The notes below the pieces were generated by a model. The model was not told the DNA's origin, ran no database searches, and saw only the letters and a list, made by a program, of their open reading frames with translations. A program made the translations under genes and the position numbers. DNA of 33,361 bases, taken from Flavobacteriaceae bacterium (GTDB lineage Bacteria; Bacteroidota; Bacteroidia; Flavobacteriales; Flavobacteriaceae). Positions 26,509-33,330 of the stretch are shown in pieces (positions within the stretch are counted from its first letter, which is position 1; every line of letters begins with the position of its first letter). The stretch is from the NCBI GenBank assembly GCA_002707025.1, contig PALG01000021.1, forward strand, positions 1-33,361. Direction: 5' to 3'.

Positions 26509-27534
26509 TTGAAAACCCAAGATATTTACATACTAGGTATTGAATCTTCCTGCGACGACACTGCTGCTGCTGTGATGCATAACGGCAGGGTCCTATCCAA
26601 TGTTGTTGCCAACCAGAAAATACACGAAGAATACGGGGGTGTTGTTCCCGAATTAGCTTCGCGGGCGCATCAACAAAATATTGTTCCGGTCGTTCATCAA
26701 GCATTACGCAAAGCAAATATCGACAAAAAACAATTAAGCGCCATAGCTTTTACGCAAGGTCCTGGCTTAATGGGATCTTTATTGGTAGGAACCTCATTTT
26801 CAAAATCTTTGGCTATGGGACTGGGTATCCCACTCATTTCGGTAAACCATATGCAGGCCCATATTCTAGCTCATTTTATTAAAGATGAAGCACAAACCAC
26901 GCCAAGTTTCCCGTTTATTGCACTCACAATTAGTGGTGGACACACGCAAATTGTTAAGGTTGATGATTACTTCCGTATGGAAATTTTAGGAGAAACTATA
27001 GATGATGCCGTTGGGGAAGCATTTGATAAATCGGCTAAAATATTAGGACTTCCCTACCCAGGAGGCCCTCTAATAGATAAGTATGCCCAGCATGGGGACC
27101 CTACAGCGTTTTCCTTTCCAAAACCAAAAGTTGGGGATTTGGAGTTCAGCTTTAGTGGATTAAAAACAGCCGTGCTTTATTTTGTGGAACGGGAAACAGC
27201 CAAAGACCCTCATTTTATTGAAGAGAACCTACATAATATTTGTGCAAGCTTGCAATTTACCATTGTAGACTATCTCATGGATAAACTAAAAAATGCGGTA
27301 GTTAAAACAGGGATTAATAGAATAGCGATTGGCGGTGGTGTTTCCGCAAATAGTGGCATTCGAAAAGCCTTAAAGAATGCAGAAAAAGAACTTGGTTGGA
27401 CGACGTACATCCCTAAATTTGAATACTGTACCGATAATGCTGCTATGATTGCCATTGTTGGAGAGCTGAAATATTTAAATGGCGACTTTTCCAAACAAAA
27501 TGTTGTGGCTACTGCAAGAATGAAACTATCATGA
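26509..27534 (+). CDS. tsaD: tRNA N6-adenosine threonylcarbamoyltransferase
   Basis: The product of 341 residues, normal for TsaD, starts with the TTG at 26509 (MKTQDIYILGIESSCDD). The frame is open further upstream to an ATG at 26383, but that would add 42 residues unlike the family and overlap the tamB start, so it is rejected. Kae1/ASKHA features are ILGIESSCDDTAAAV at 8-22, EYGGVVPELASRAH, the iron-binding pair HMQAH at 114-118, ISGGHTQ near 138, and IAIGGGVSANSG with DNAAMIA near the end, whose Asp is the third metal ligand. With TsaB/E/C it adds threonylcarbamoyl to A37 of ANN-decoding tRNAs. It is first in a run with the TfoX-N and rsmE genes, overlapping the next gene by ATGA. Confidence 0.93.
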   Translation: MKTQDIYILGIESSCDDTAAAVMHNGRVLSNVVANQKIHEEYGGVVPELASRAHQQNIVPVVHQALRKANIDKKQLSAIAFTQGPGLMGSLLVGTSFSKSLAMGLGIPLISVNHMQAHILAHFIKDEAQTTPSFPFIALTISGGHTQIVKVDDYFRMEILGETIDDAVGEAFDKSAKILGLPYPGGPLIDKYAQHGDPTAFSFPKPKVGDLEFSFSGLKTAVLYFVERETAKDPHFIEENLHNICASLQFTIVDYLMDKLKNAVVKTGINRIAIGGGVSANSGIRKALKNAEKELGWTTYIPKFEYCTDNAAMIAIVGELKYLNGDFSKQNVVATARMKLS

Positions 27535-27860
27535 GTTATTCGGAAGAGATCGTAAAAAGAATTAGAGCAGCCCTAAAGCCTTGGCAGCAGGATATAGAAG
27601 AGAAAAGAATGTTTGGCGGTACATGCTTTCTCTACAAAGGAAAAATGTGTGTTGGGGAAAGTAAGGAACGATTGATGGTGAGGGTAGTTTCAGAAAAAAT
27701 GAACCAAGCCCTTAAAACCCCCGAAGCAAAACAAATGATCCATGGAGGAAAGTTGATGAAGGAATTTATTTTTGTTTCACACATAGCTTCTCAGCCAGAA
27801 GAAGCCTTACAATATTGGATTGAATTAGGTGTAGAACACGCACAACTTAAAAGCAAGTAA
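27531..27860 (+). CDS. TfoX N-terminal domain protein
   Basis: This 109-residue protein matches the TfoX-N domain alone: MSYSEEIVKRIRAAL at the start, then EKRMFGGTCFLYKGKMCVGES (MFGG and CxG features) and KEFIFVSHIASQPEEALQYWIELG near the end. TfoX/Sxy is a competence regulator in gammaproteobacteria, but stand-alone N-domain proteins are widespread and their role is unknown, so a competence function is not implied. Its ATG overlaps the tsaD stop (ATGA) and rsmE follows after 1 nt, so the three are surely co-expressed. Confidence 0.85.
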   Translation: MSYSEEIVKRIRAALKPWQQDIEEKRMFGGTCFLYKGKMCVGESKERLMVRVVSEKMNQALKTPEAKQMIHGGKLMKEFIFVSHIASQPEEALQYWIELGVEHAQLKSK

Positions 27861-27861
27861 C

Positions 27862-28569
27862 ATGAATCTCTTTTACCTCGGTACATTAGCCGATAATGCA
27901 ACACTCGCCCAATTTGGGAAAGAAGAAAGTCGTCACATTTCAAAAGTATTGAGACACCAAAAAGGGGACTTTTTATGGATAACCAACGGGAAGGGGCTAT
28001 TATTTCAAGGAAAAATCACGGAGATTAGTCAAAAACATTGTACCGTAAGCATCATTTCTTCAGAAAAAAAAACAGCACTCCCTTATAAACTTCACATGGC
28101 GGTAGCTCCAACCAAACAAAATGACCGTTATGAATGGTTTTTGGAAAAAGCGACGGAAATTGGAATTTCTTCCATTACGCCCATTATCTGCGACCACAGT
28201 GAACGTAAAGTGATAAAGAACGAACGTTATGAAAAGATTATCGAAAGTGCGATGAAACAATCCCTTTCGTGTTACAAGCCCATTTTAAATGAAGCCCTAC
28301 CCTATGCAGATTTCATAGCTCAAACAAATCATTTTGAAGGAAAAAAATGCATCGCTCATTGTGAAGATTCTGAAAAACAACTACTTAAAAATTGCATTCA
28401 ACCCAAAGAAAGTATCCTTATCTTAATTGGTCCTGAAGGGGATTTCTCACAAAACGAAATCGATTTAGCCTTACAAAATCAATTTCAAGCGGTCTCCTTG
28501 GGAAATTCCCGCTTAAGAACCGAAACAGCCGCAATAGCAGCCTGTTTGGGCGTTTCTTTTGTTAATTAG
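27862..28569 (+). CDS. rsmE: 16S rRNA (uracil(1498)-N3)-methyltransferase
   Basis: The 235-residue product has an N-terminal PUA-like part (ESRHISKVLRHQKGDF, about 24-40) and a C-terminal SPOUT/knotted methyltransferase domain: KLHMAVAPTKQNDRYEWFLEKATEIG near 75-100, LILIGPEGDFSQNE near 190-203 and SLGNSRLRTETAAIAACLG near 212-230, the segments that make the AdoMet-binding knot. It methylates U1498 of 16S rRNA in the 30S subunit. It is the last gene of the tsaD-tfoX-rsmE run; no clear hairpin follows. Confidence 0.94.
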   Translation: MNLFYLGTLADNATLAQFGKEESRHISKVLRHQKGDFLWITNGKGLLFQGKITEISQKHCTVSIISSEKKTALPYKLHMAVAPTKQNDRYEWFLEKATEIGISSITPIICDHSERKVIKNERYEKIIESAMKQSLSCYKPILNEALPYADFIAQTNHFEGKKCIAHCEDSEKQLLKNCIQPKESILILIGPEGDFSQNEIDLALQNQFQAVSLGNSRLRTETAAIAACLGVSFVN

Positions 28570-28611
28570 TATTAATGTAAGGTAAACAAAAAGTTAAAAA
28601 AGTATGTTTTT

Positions 28612-28640
28612 TATCGATTGAATTGTGTATTTCATCGATA
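28612..28640. repeat. Imperfect inverted repeat (TATCGA...TCGATA)
   Basis: TATCGATTGAA and TTCATCGATA pair with one bulged T around a short A/T-rich centre, just downstream of rsmE and about 40 nt before the small ORF at 28680. It could be a regulator site or a weak hairpin. There is no T-run directly after it. Confidence 0.35.
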
Positions 28641-28679
28641 GTATCTATATTGCGTCAACTCTTTAACCTAAAACCCTTT

Positions 28680-28847
28680 ATGAACGCTAGAAAGCTCCAT
28701 AAAAAAAAATCTGATGCTGGCATCAACAAATTGGAAGCACCGCTAAAATTTCTTTCTCCTCTTCAAAAGCAAAAAGCTTCACAATTGTCTAAAGATTGGA
28801 AAGTTTTTACTTATAGCATTTTTGGGGAAATTTTTGACAAAGTATAG
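28680..28847 (+). CDS. Small hypothetical basic protein
   Basis: A frame of 55 codons begins at ATG 28680 (MNARKLHKKKSDAGINKLEA) and ends at 28847. It is Lys-rich at the N-terminus and has a more hydrophobic end (FTYSIFGEIFDKV). I recognise no family. It fills most of the rsmE-DUF4159 gap, includes a run of nine A, and lacks a clear ribosome-binding site, as do other genes here. It could be a real small protein or chance; homologues in related genomes would settle it. Confidence 0.4.
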   Translation: MNARKLHKKKSDAGINKLEAPLKFLSPLQKQKASQLSKDWKVFTYSIFGEIFDKV

Positions 28848-28867
28848 ATTTAAGCCTACTTTTCATG

Positions 28868-28875
28868 TATTTTTG
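28868..28875 (+). promoter_or_regulatory. -7 promoter element TATTTTTG, 5 nt before a start codon
   Basis: An exact TAnnTTTG match ends 5 nt before the ATG at 28881. A start site at the usual distance would fall on or beside the ATG, giving a leaderless or nearly leaderless mRNA. No TTG -33 box is seen at 19-21 nt. Confidence 0.5.
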
Positions 28876-28880
28876 TGTCT

Positions 28881-29528
28881 ATGCCTAAGACACTAATTTT
28901 TATTTTAATTACATTACCCGCAGCAATAGCTATGCAAGCTCAGGAAATTGCTCTTCTTAAATACAATGGAGGGGGCGATTGGTATAGCAATCCTACGGCT
29001 TTACCCAATTTGATTAAATTCAGCAACCAACAAATCAATACCTCCATTCAGGAAAAGGCCGAAACGGTAGCTCCCAACGATCCTGAATTGTTTAATTACC
29101 CCTTTGTACACATGACGGGTCATGGGAACGTATTTTTCTCTGAGGAAGAAGCCATGAACCTACGCAATTATTTAATCAGTGGCGGATTTCTTCATATAGA
29201 TGACAATTATGGCATGGACGAATACCTTCGCAAAGAGTTGGTCAAGATTTTTCCAGATCAAGACTTAAAAGAACTTCCGGCAGACCACCCTATTTTTAAT
29301 CAGCAATTCAAATTCCCGAAGGGCTTGCCTAAAATTCACGAGCATGACAATCAAAGACCTCAGGCTTTTGGCATTACCTTTAACGGCAGATTGGTATTGC
29401 TTTACACCTTTGAGTGTGATTTGGGCGATGGCTGGGAAAATCCTGAGGTTCACAACGATCCACAAGAAGTACGGATGAAAGCGCTCCAGATGGGAAGCAA
29501 TATTCTTTCTTACGTTTTCGAAAACTAA
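28881..29528 (+). CDS. DUF4159 domain secreted protein
   Basis: The 215-residue product starts MPKTLIFILITLPAAIAMQA, a signal peptide with cleavage likely after AQA or MQA. ATG 28881 is chosen; the GTG two codons upstream lies in the -7 element. The rest matches DUF4159: IALLKYNGGGDWYSNP, VHMTGHGNVFFSEEEAMNLRNYLISGGFLHIDDNYG, LPADHPIFNQQFKFP, and a C-terminal LLYTFECDLGDGWENPEVH. The fold is related to glutamine-amidotransferase-like domains. The function is unknown; in Bacteroidota it usually occurs as a stand-alone periplasmic protein, in other phyla with BatA/MoxR clusters, none of which is here. Confidence 0.88.
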   Translation: MPKTLIFILITLPAAIAMQAQEIALLKYNGGGDWYSNPTALPNLIKFSNQQINTSIQEKAETVAPNDPELFNYPFVHMTGHGNVFFSEEEAMNLRNYLISGGFLHIDDNYGMDEYLRKELVKIFPDQDLKELPADHPIFNQQFKFPKGLPKIHEHDNQRPQAFGITFNGRLVLLYTFECDLGDGWENPEVHNDPQEVRMKALQMGSNILSYVFEN

Positions 29529-29612
29529 ATATCTTCTTAAAAATCCTCCTAAAAACGGGCTTTTCAAAAAATACTTAACAAATATTTGAGTATTTCGTAG
29601 AAGCCATTGTGC

Positions 29613-29620
29613 TATCTTTA
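29613..29620 (+). promoter_or_regulatory. -7-like element TATCTTTA, 4 nt before the AI-2E start
   Basis: Seven of eight positions match TAnnTTTG, and the GTG start at 29625 follows 4 nt later. A TTTG at 29585-29588 lies 24 nt upstream, slightly further than the usual -33 box. Confidence 0.35.
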
Positions 29621-29624
29621 CTTT

Positions 29625-30719
29625 GTGAAAACAACCGCAAAATCAATAGCCATTGGTATATTGAAGGCCTTATCGGTATTGGTAGGAGTCTTTTTTTTAG
29701 TTTGGTTTTTTATTGAAGTAAGAGAGCTAATTCTATTTATAGGCTTAGCATTAGTTCTGTCCCTCATTGGAAGGCCCCTGATGTTGTTTTTCAAGAATAG
29801 ACTAAAATTTGGAAATACTTTTTCGGCCACGCTCACCCTACTTTTAATCATGGGCATTATTAGCCTTTTGCTATACACTTTTGTACCCATTATAGTGGAG
29901 CAAGGAAAGAATATTTCAGAGATTAATTTTAACCAGGTTAAAAGAGATCTTGAGGAACTCAACATGCAAGCTAGTGATTATCTTGGCGTCGATCATTTCA
30001 CTATGGTTGAAGCAGTGAAACAAACCGAGTTTGTTAAAAATATGAATGTTGAAATTATCCCTAGCTTTATTGAAATGTTCTTCAGCAATATTGGGAGCGC
30101 CATCATAGGCCTTTTCGCGGTCCTATTTATGGCTTTTTTCCTGTTGAAGGATGAAAAGATTATCGTTAGGACTGTGTTGGCATTTTCAAATCGAGGTGAT
30201 GAAGGAAAATTTAAAAGAATACTGGTAAAAACCAAGCATTTATTGTCCCGTTATTTTATTGGTCTGCTATTTCAGATTTTAATACTTTCATTATTTTATT
30301 CGGTATTACTGCTTTATTTGGATGTCAACAACGCTATTGCCGTAGCCCTTATTTGCGCTTTTTTGAATATAGTTCCTTACCTTGGCCCTATCATTGGATG
30401 GATCCTTATGCTATTGGTCATTTTAAGCAATAATCTTGGAGCCGATTTTTCCTCGGGCCTTCTTCCACTGCTGCTTATCGCTACAGGTGGTTACGCCGTG
30501 GCACAATTATTTGACAACCTTATCACACAGCCTGTGGTATTTGGAAAAAGTGTAAAATCCCATCCGCTGGAAATTTTTTTGGTAATCTTAATGGGAGGAT
30601 ACTTATTTGAAATCCCTGGGATGATTTTAGCAGTTCCTACTTATACCACCCTAAAGGTTATTTCTAAAGAATTTCTATCTGAATATAAAATTGTAAAACG
30701 ACTTACTCGAAACCTCTAG
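29625..30719 (+). CDS. AI-2E family transporter (membrane permease)
   Basis: The product of about 364 residues has roughly eight hydrophobic segments in the AI-2E pattern: a pair near the N-terminus (SVLVGVFFLVWFFIEV and LILFIGLALVLSLIG), a third (SATLTLLLIMGIISLLLYTFV), a soluble amphipathic region (about 95-150), then four or more (FFSNIGSAIIGLFAVLFMAFF, FQILILSLFYSVLLLY, IAVALICAFLNIVPYLGPIIG, LLLIATGGYAVAQLFDN), ending VILMGGYLFEIPGMILAVPTY. The family includes TqsA and sodium/proton antiporters; the transported species is unknown. GTG 29625 is chosen, giving MKTTAKSIAIG. The THUMP-like methyltransferase gene begins 2 nt after its stop. Confidence 0.9.
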   Translation: MKTTAKSIAIGILKALSVLVGVFFLVWFFIEVRELILFIGLALVLSLIGRPLMLFFKNRLKFGNTFSATLTLLLIMGIISLLLYTFVPIIVEQGKNISEINFNQVKRDLEELNMQASDYLGVDHFTMVEAVKQTEFVKNMNVEIIPSFIEMFFSNIGSAIIGLFAVLFMAFFLLKDEKIIVRTVLAFSNRGDEGKFKRILVKTKHLLSRYFIGLLFQILILSLFYSVLLLYLDVNNAIAVALICAFLNIVPYLGPIIGWILMLLVILSNNLGADFSSGLLPLLLIATGGYAVAQLFDNLITQPVVFGKSVKSHPLEIFLVILMGGYLFEIPGMILAVPTYTTLKVISKEFLSEYKIVKRLTRNL

Positions 30720-30721
30720 CA

Positions 30722-31897
30722 TTGATCCCCCCTGAAAGTTTAAAAGATACGGTACAGCAATTTATTAAGAATTACGATGGGGAGATTTCACAATTGGCCT
30801 TGAAAGGAAGTCCCTTTCCTGAAATAACGAGTGGGTACCTTATTCAGCAAATAGAAGGTTTTCGAAAAGCTGCAAATAAACTACCCACCTGGTGTCATAC
30901 ACCACAGATCCTATTCCCACCTAAATTAAATTTAGAGCAAACTTCTTCCGAAATAACCGCAAAGTACAAAGCGTCTTTAATCGATGGAGAGACCTTAGCC
31001 GATATCACAGGGGGTTTTGGGGTAGACGCTTATTTCTTTGCTGAAAAATTCAAGAAAGTCCATCACTTTGAACAAAACAAGGAATTAAGCGAAATTGCCG
31101 GTCATAATTTTAAGCAACTTAAAAAAAACAATATCATTTGCCATTCAGGAAATGCCTTAGAACTTATTGAAAACAACTATTACGATGCTATTTTTGCCGA
31201 TCCAGCGAGAAGACACGAAACCAAAGGAAAGGTGTTTTTTCTAAAAGATTGTGAGCCCAACATTGTTTCCCAATTAGATTCCCTGCTTGCAAAATGCCAG
31301 ACCCTATTAATAAAGACCTCTCCTATGCTCGATATTTCCGTGGGACTTTCCGAATTAAAAAATGTGGCAGAAATACATGTCGTGGCAGTGAATAATGATG
31401 TAAAGGAATTGCTTTGGAAAATCACCAATACCGTACCTTCCCAAACCTTGATAAAAACGATCAACTTCCGTAAAAACACAACACAAACCTTTAGTTTTGA
31501 TTATCAGCAAAGGGCTTCAGCTACTTATTCCAACCCCAAAACCTATCTGTACGAGCCAAATGCCGCCCTTTTAAAAGCAGGTGCGTTCCAAGAGCTTTCA
31601 GCCTATTTTTCAATACAAAAGATAGCACCTCACTCCCACCTTTACACCCATGAAAAACTTATCGATTTTCCTGGGAGACGTTTTCAAATAGATACGGTTT
31701 TTGCCTACCATAAAAAAACAATGAAAAACTTCGCTGGAATGAAAGCGAATATAACGACCAGGAACTTTCCGGAGCGTGTAAATGAAATCAAGAAAAAATG
31801 GAAAATAAAAGATGGCGGAAGCACTTATTTATTTTTCACCACCTTGGAATCTGGAGAAAAAATTGTTATAAAAACCATAAAAGTCCCTTCAGAATAA
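30722..31897 (+). CDS. Class I methyltransferase with THUMP-like domain
   Basis: The 391-residue protein has an N-terminal helical region, then a Rossmann-type AdoMet domain with motif I in ADITGGFGVDAYFFAEKF (near 92-109), the acidic residue in VHHFEQNKEL, and DAIFADPARR near 154-163, followed by KTSPMLDI. The C-terminal half (about 250-391) resembles the THUMP-like domain found in a Bacteroidota family, probably RNA-binding. An RNA base methyltransferase is inferred; the target is unknown. The frame has no ATG: the start is TTG 30722, 2 nt after the AI-2E stop, with a stop codon upstream in frame at 30686. Translational coupling with the preceding gene is likely. Confidence 0.85.
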   Translation: MIPPESLKDTVQQFIKNYDGEISQLALKGSPFPEITSGYLIQQIEGFRKAANKLPTWCHTPQILFPPKLNLEQTSSEITAKYKASLIDGETLADITGGFGVDAYFFAEKFKKVHHFEQNKELSEIAGHNFKQLKKNNIICHSGNALELIENNYYDAIFADPARRHETKGKVFFLKDCEPNIVSQLDSLLAKCQTLLIKTSPMLDISVGLSELKNVAEIHVVAVNNDVKELLWKITNTVPSQTLIKTINFRKNTTQTFSFDYQQRASATYSNPKTYLYEPNAALLKAGAFQELSAYFSIQKIAPHSHLYTHEKLIDFPGRRFQIDTVFAYHKKTMKNFAGMKANITTRNFPERVNEIKKKWKIKDGGSTYLFFTTLESGEKIVIKTIKVPSE

Positions 31898-31959
31898 CCA
31901 AAACTCCTAAATCTTTCATAAAGGCTAGCAGACCTCAGAATCATTACTCTGTAAAATTG

Positions 31960-31967
31960 TAATTTAG
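31960..31967 (+). promoter_or_regulatory. -7-like element TAATTTAG, 4 nt before the lipoprotein start
   Basis: Seven of eight positions match TAnnTTTG, 4 nt before the ATG at 31972. No -33 box is visible. It is listed mainly because the same placement recurs before 28881 and 29625. Confidence 0.3.
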
Positions 31968-31971
31968 GGGT

Positions 31972-32805
31972 ATGATTCTATTCAGTAAACTAAAAATTGG
32001 CATTTATTTTTTATTGATCCTTTTTTCATGTGAATTAGGAAAACCCAAACTCATTAAGGATTTGCCCGATTCCCTAAAAGAGCTTTCTGCTGCCGAGGTT
32101 ATTGAAGGCACTAATATTGTTTGGTCTGTCGAAGATAGTGGTCACGATCCCATTGTATATGGTTTTGATACCAAAACTGGCGAACTCCTTAAAACCCTTG
32201 AAGTTAAAAATGCGAAAAATGAAGATTGGGAAGATTTAACTAGTGATAAAAAGGGAAATTTGTATGTAGGTGATTTTGGGGATAGCCGCGGAAAAAAAGA
32301 CGATTATATAATTTATAAGCTGAATGATATTTTGAATGCAGACCAAACGATAGAAGCGGAAAAAATTGTTTTCACCCTCCCGAAAAAGCAAAAGCGTCTT
32401 GACTTTGAAGCATTTTTCATCTATAAAGATTTCTTTTATCTTTTTAGTAAAGAACACGGAACCGTCCCTATGTTTAAAATTCCAAATAAGGTTGGGGAGC
32501 ACGAAGCCAAGCTCGTAAAGACTTTTAAGTTGGATGCTAAGGGAACGCTTATTACTTCTGCGGATATCAATAAGGATGAAAACGAAATGGTCCTTTTGAA
32601 TCATGATCAGGTTTGGGTACTTTCCAACTTTACTTCGGAAGACTTTTTTTCGGAAGAAGTACGTTTAATTCCTCTCCATCATAATACGCAAAAAGAAGGT
32701 GTTTGTTACCTTACTGATCAAACCCTACTTATTACCGATGAACGAAGCGGTGGTGAAGGTGGAAATTTGTATTCCTTGAGTCTGTTAGAAGAAACCAAAG
32801 AATAG
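31972..32805 (+). CDS. Lipoprotein with beta-propeller-like repeats
   Basis: The product of 277 residues starts MILFSKLKIGIYFLLILFSC, a lipoprotein signal peptide with the Cys at about residue 20. The remainder reads like a propeller: VIEGTNIVWSVEDSGHDPIVYGFD, DWEDLTSDKKGNLYVGDFGDSRGK, DFEAFFIYKDFFYLFSKEHG, TSADINKDENEMVLLNHDQVW and EGVCYLTDQTLLITDERSGGEGG, each a strand set with an acidic turn. The DWEDLT and GDFGD pieces may bind calcium. No enzyme motif is seen. It would be anchored at the periplasmic face or surface; the role is unknown. Confidence 0.8.
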   Translation: MILFSKLKIGIYFLLILFSCELGKPKLIKDLPDSLKELSAAEVIEGTNIVWSVEDSGHDPIVYGFDTKTGELLKTLEVKNAKNEDWEDLTSDKKGNLYVGDFGDSRGKKDDYIIYKLNDILNADQTIEAEKIVFTLPKKQKRLDFEAFFIYKDFFYLFSKEHGTVPMFKIPNKVGEHEAKLVKTFKLDAKGTLITSADINKDENEMVLLNHDQVWVLSNFTSEDFFSEEVRLIPLHHNTQKEGVCYLTDQTLLITDERSGGEGGNLYSLSLLEETKE

Positions 32806-32878
32806 ATTCTTGACCTTTTCAATAGTATTATAGTGAAAATTGTTCAACTACTGGCTCAAAGTGTTCTTCGTCAAATCA

Positions 32879-33049
32879 AAGGATTGCCAAAAGGCCTTCC
32901 TGACAGCGCTCCGCGCTGAAAATACTACAAACAAAAAAACGCTCAAGCAAGCTTGGCGTTGAGTTACAAGGATTGCCTAAAGGCCTTCCTGACAGCGCTC
33001 CGCGCTGAAAATACTACAAACAAAAAAACGCTCAAGCAAGCTTGGCGTT
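32879..33049. repeat. Tandem duplication of an 82-bp hairpin element
   Basis: Copies at 32879-32960 and 32968-33049 are identical except for A at 32889 versus T at 32978, with a 7-nt spacer and an 89-nt period. Each copy holds GCC-(T/A)AAA-GGC, a 6-bp stem CAGCGC/GCGCTG with a TCC loop, and the AACGC(T)CAAGC/GCTTGGCGTT hairpin behind an A7 run. Only copy 2 is followed by a T-run. It sits between the lipoprotein gene and tRNA-Arg. Confidence 0.9.
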
Positions 33050-33053
33050 TTTT
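33023..33053. terminator. Bidirectional terminator between the lipoprotein gene and tRNA-Arg
   Basis: In copy 2 of the repeat, AACGCTCAAGC pairs with GCTTGGCGTT (one bulged T), extended by an A-run on the left and TTTTTT on the right. It can end plus-strand reading from the lipoprotein gene and minus-strand reading from tRNA-Arg. Copy 1 (hairpin near 32938-32960) has the A-run only, so it can act on the minus strand alone. Confidence 0.8.
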
Positions 33054-33073
33054 CTTATTATAGTATTTATTCG

Positions 33074-33147
33074 TGATCGCGGCAGGATTCGAACCTGCGA
33101 CCGTCTGCTTAGAAGGCAGATGCTCTATCCAGCTGAGCTACGCGACC
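33074..33147 (-). tRNA. tRNA-Arg (anticodon TCT)
   Basis: Read on the minus strand, a 74-nt cloverleaf starts GGTCGCG and ends CGCGATC plus discriminator A, with the D-arm AGCTCAGCTGGATAGAGC, the anticodon arm TCTGC-CTTCTAA-GCAGA (anticodon TCT), and a T-arm GCAGG-TTCGAAT-CCTGC. No CCA is encoded (CGA follows). It decodes AGA. A terminator-like hairpin lies 9 nt before its 5' end and another after its 3' end. Confidence 0.95.
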
Positions 33148-33156
33148 TAAAAACAA

Positions 33157-33190
33157 AAAAACCGAACTCAATAATATAAGTCCGGTTTTT
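33157..33190 (-). terminator. Terminator-like hairpin upstream of tRNA-Arg
   Basis: The stem is 33157-33168 with 33179-33190 (A4, then ACCG, one A-C mismatch, ACT against AGT, CGGT, T4) and a 10-nt loop. On the minus strand it is followed by a T7 run. It sits directly after the tRNA-Pro-like 3' fragment, the usual place for that tRNA's terminator, and only 9 nt before tRNA-Arg. Confidence 0.65.
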
Positions 33191-33207
33191 GTCGGGGTGG
33201 CAGGATT
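33190..33207 (-). pseudogene. 3' fragment of a tRNA gene, probably tRNA-Pro
   Basis: On the minus strand AATCCTGCCACCCCGACA matches the end of a tRNA: last T-loop bases AAT, T-stem CCTGC, acceptor strand CACCCCG, discriminator A. A partner acceptor CGGGGTG, starting with C, would be typical of bacterial tRNA-Pro. The similarity stops at 33208, where TTCG of the T-loop should be, and no 5' part of the tRNA is found up to the window end. Confidence 0.6.
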
Positions 33208-33240
33208 ATACCCTTTCCCCATAATATTATATATATCAAT

Positions 33241-33266
33241 CAGTTACAGATTCCGGAACCAAACTG
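33241..33266. repeat. Imperfect dyad around TTCCGGAA
   Basis: CAGTT and AACTG flank the 8-bp palindrome TTCCGGAA (33251-33258), with spacers of 5 and 3 nt. It lies between the tRNA fragment and the promoter. It could be a regulator or recombinase site; there is no other support. Confidence 0.3.
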
Positions 33267-33301
33267 TTAGCCGATTTGTTGACGATATTATAAATGAACT
33301 T

Positions 33302-33321
33302 AAAGTAAAATGCTTTACTTT
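33302..33321. repeat. Perfect 8-bp inverted repeat AAAGTAAA/TTTACTTT
   Basis: A perfect stem with the loop ATGC, about 10 nt downstream (minus strand) of the -7 element at 33331-33338, so it would form a hairpin at the 5' end of that transcript or serve as an operator. Confidence 0.45.
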
Positions 33322-33330
33322 CTGATGGTG

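Noticed and set aside
27531-27860. TfoX-N protein as evidence for a competence system
   Set aside because: Only the N-terminal domain is present and no competence genes are nearby; such proteins are widespread with unknown roles.
32816-32839. TTTTCA/TGAAAA inverted repeat just after the lipoprotein stop
   Set aside because: All A/T apart from one pair, no T-run after it; the stronger terminator at 33023-33053 suffices.
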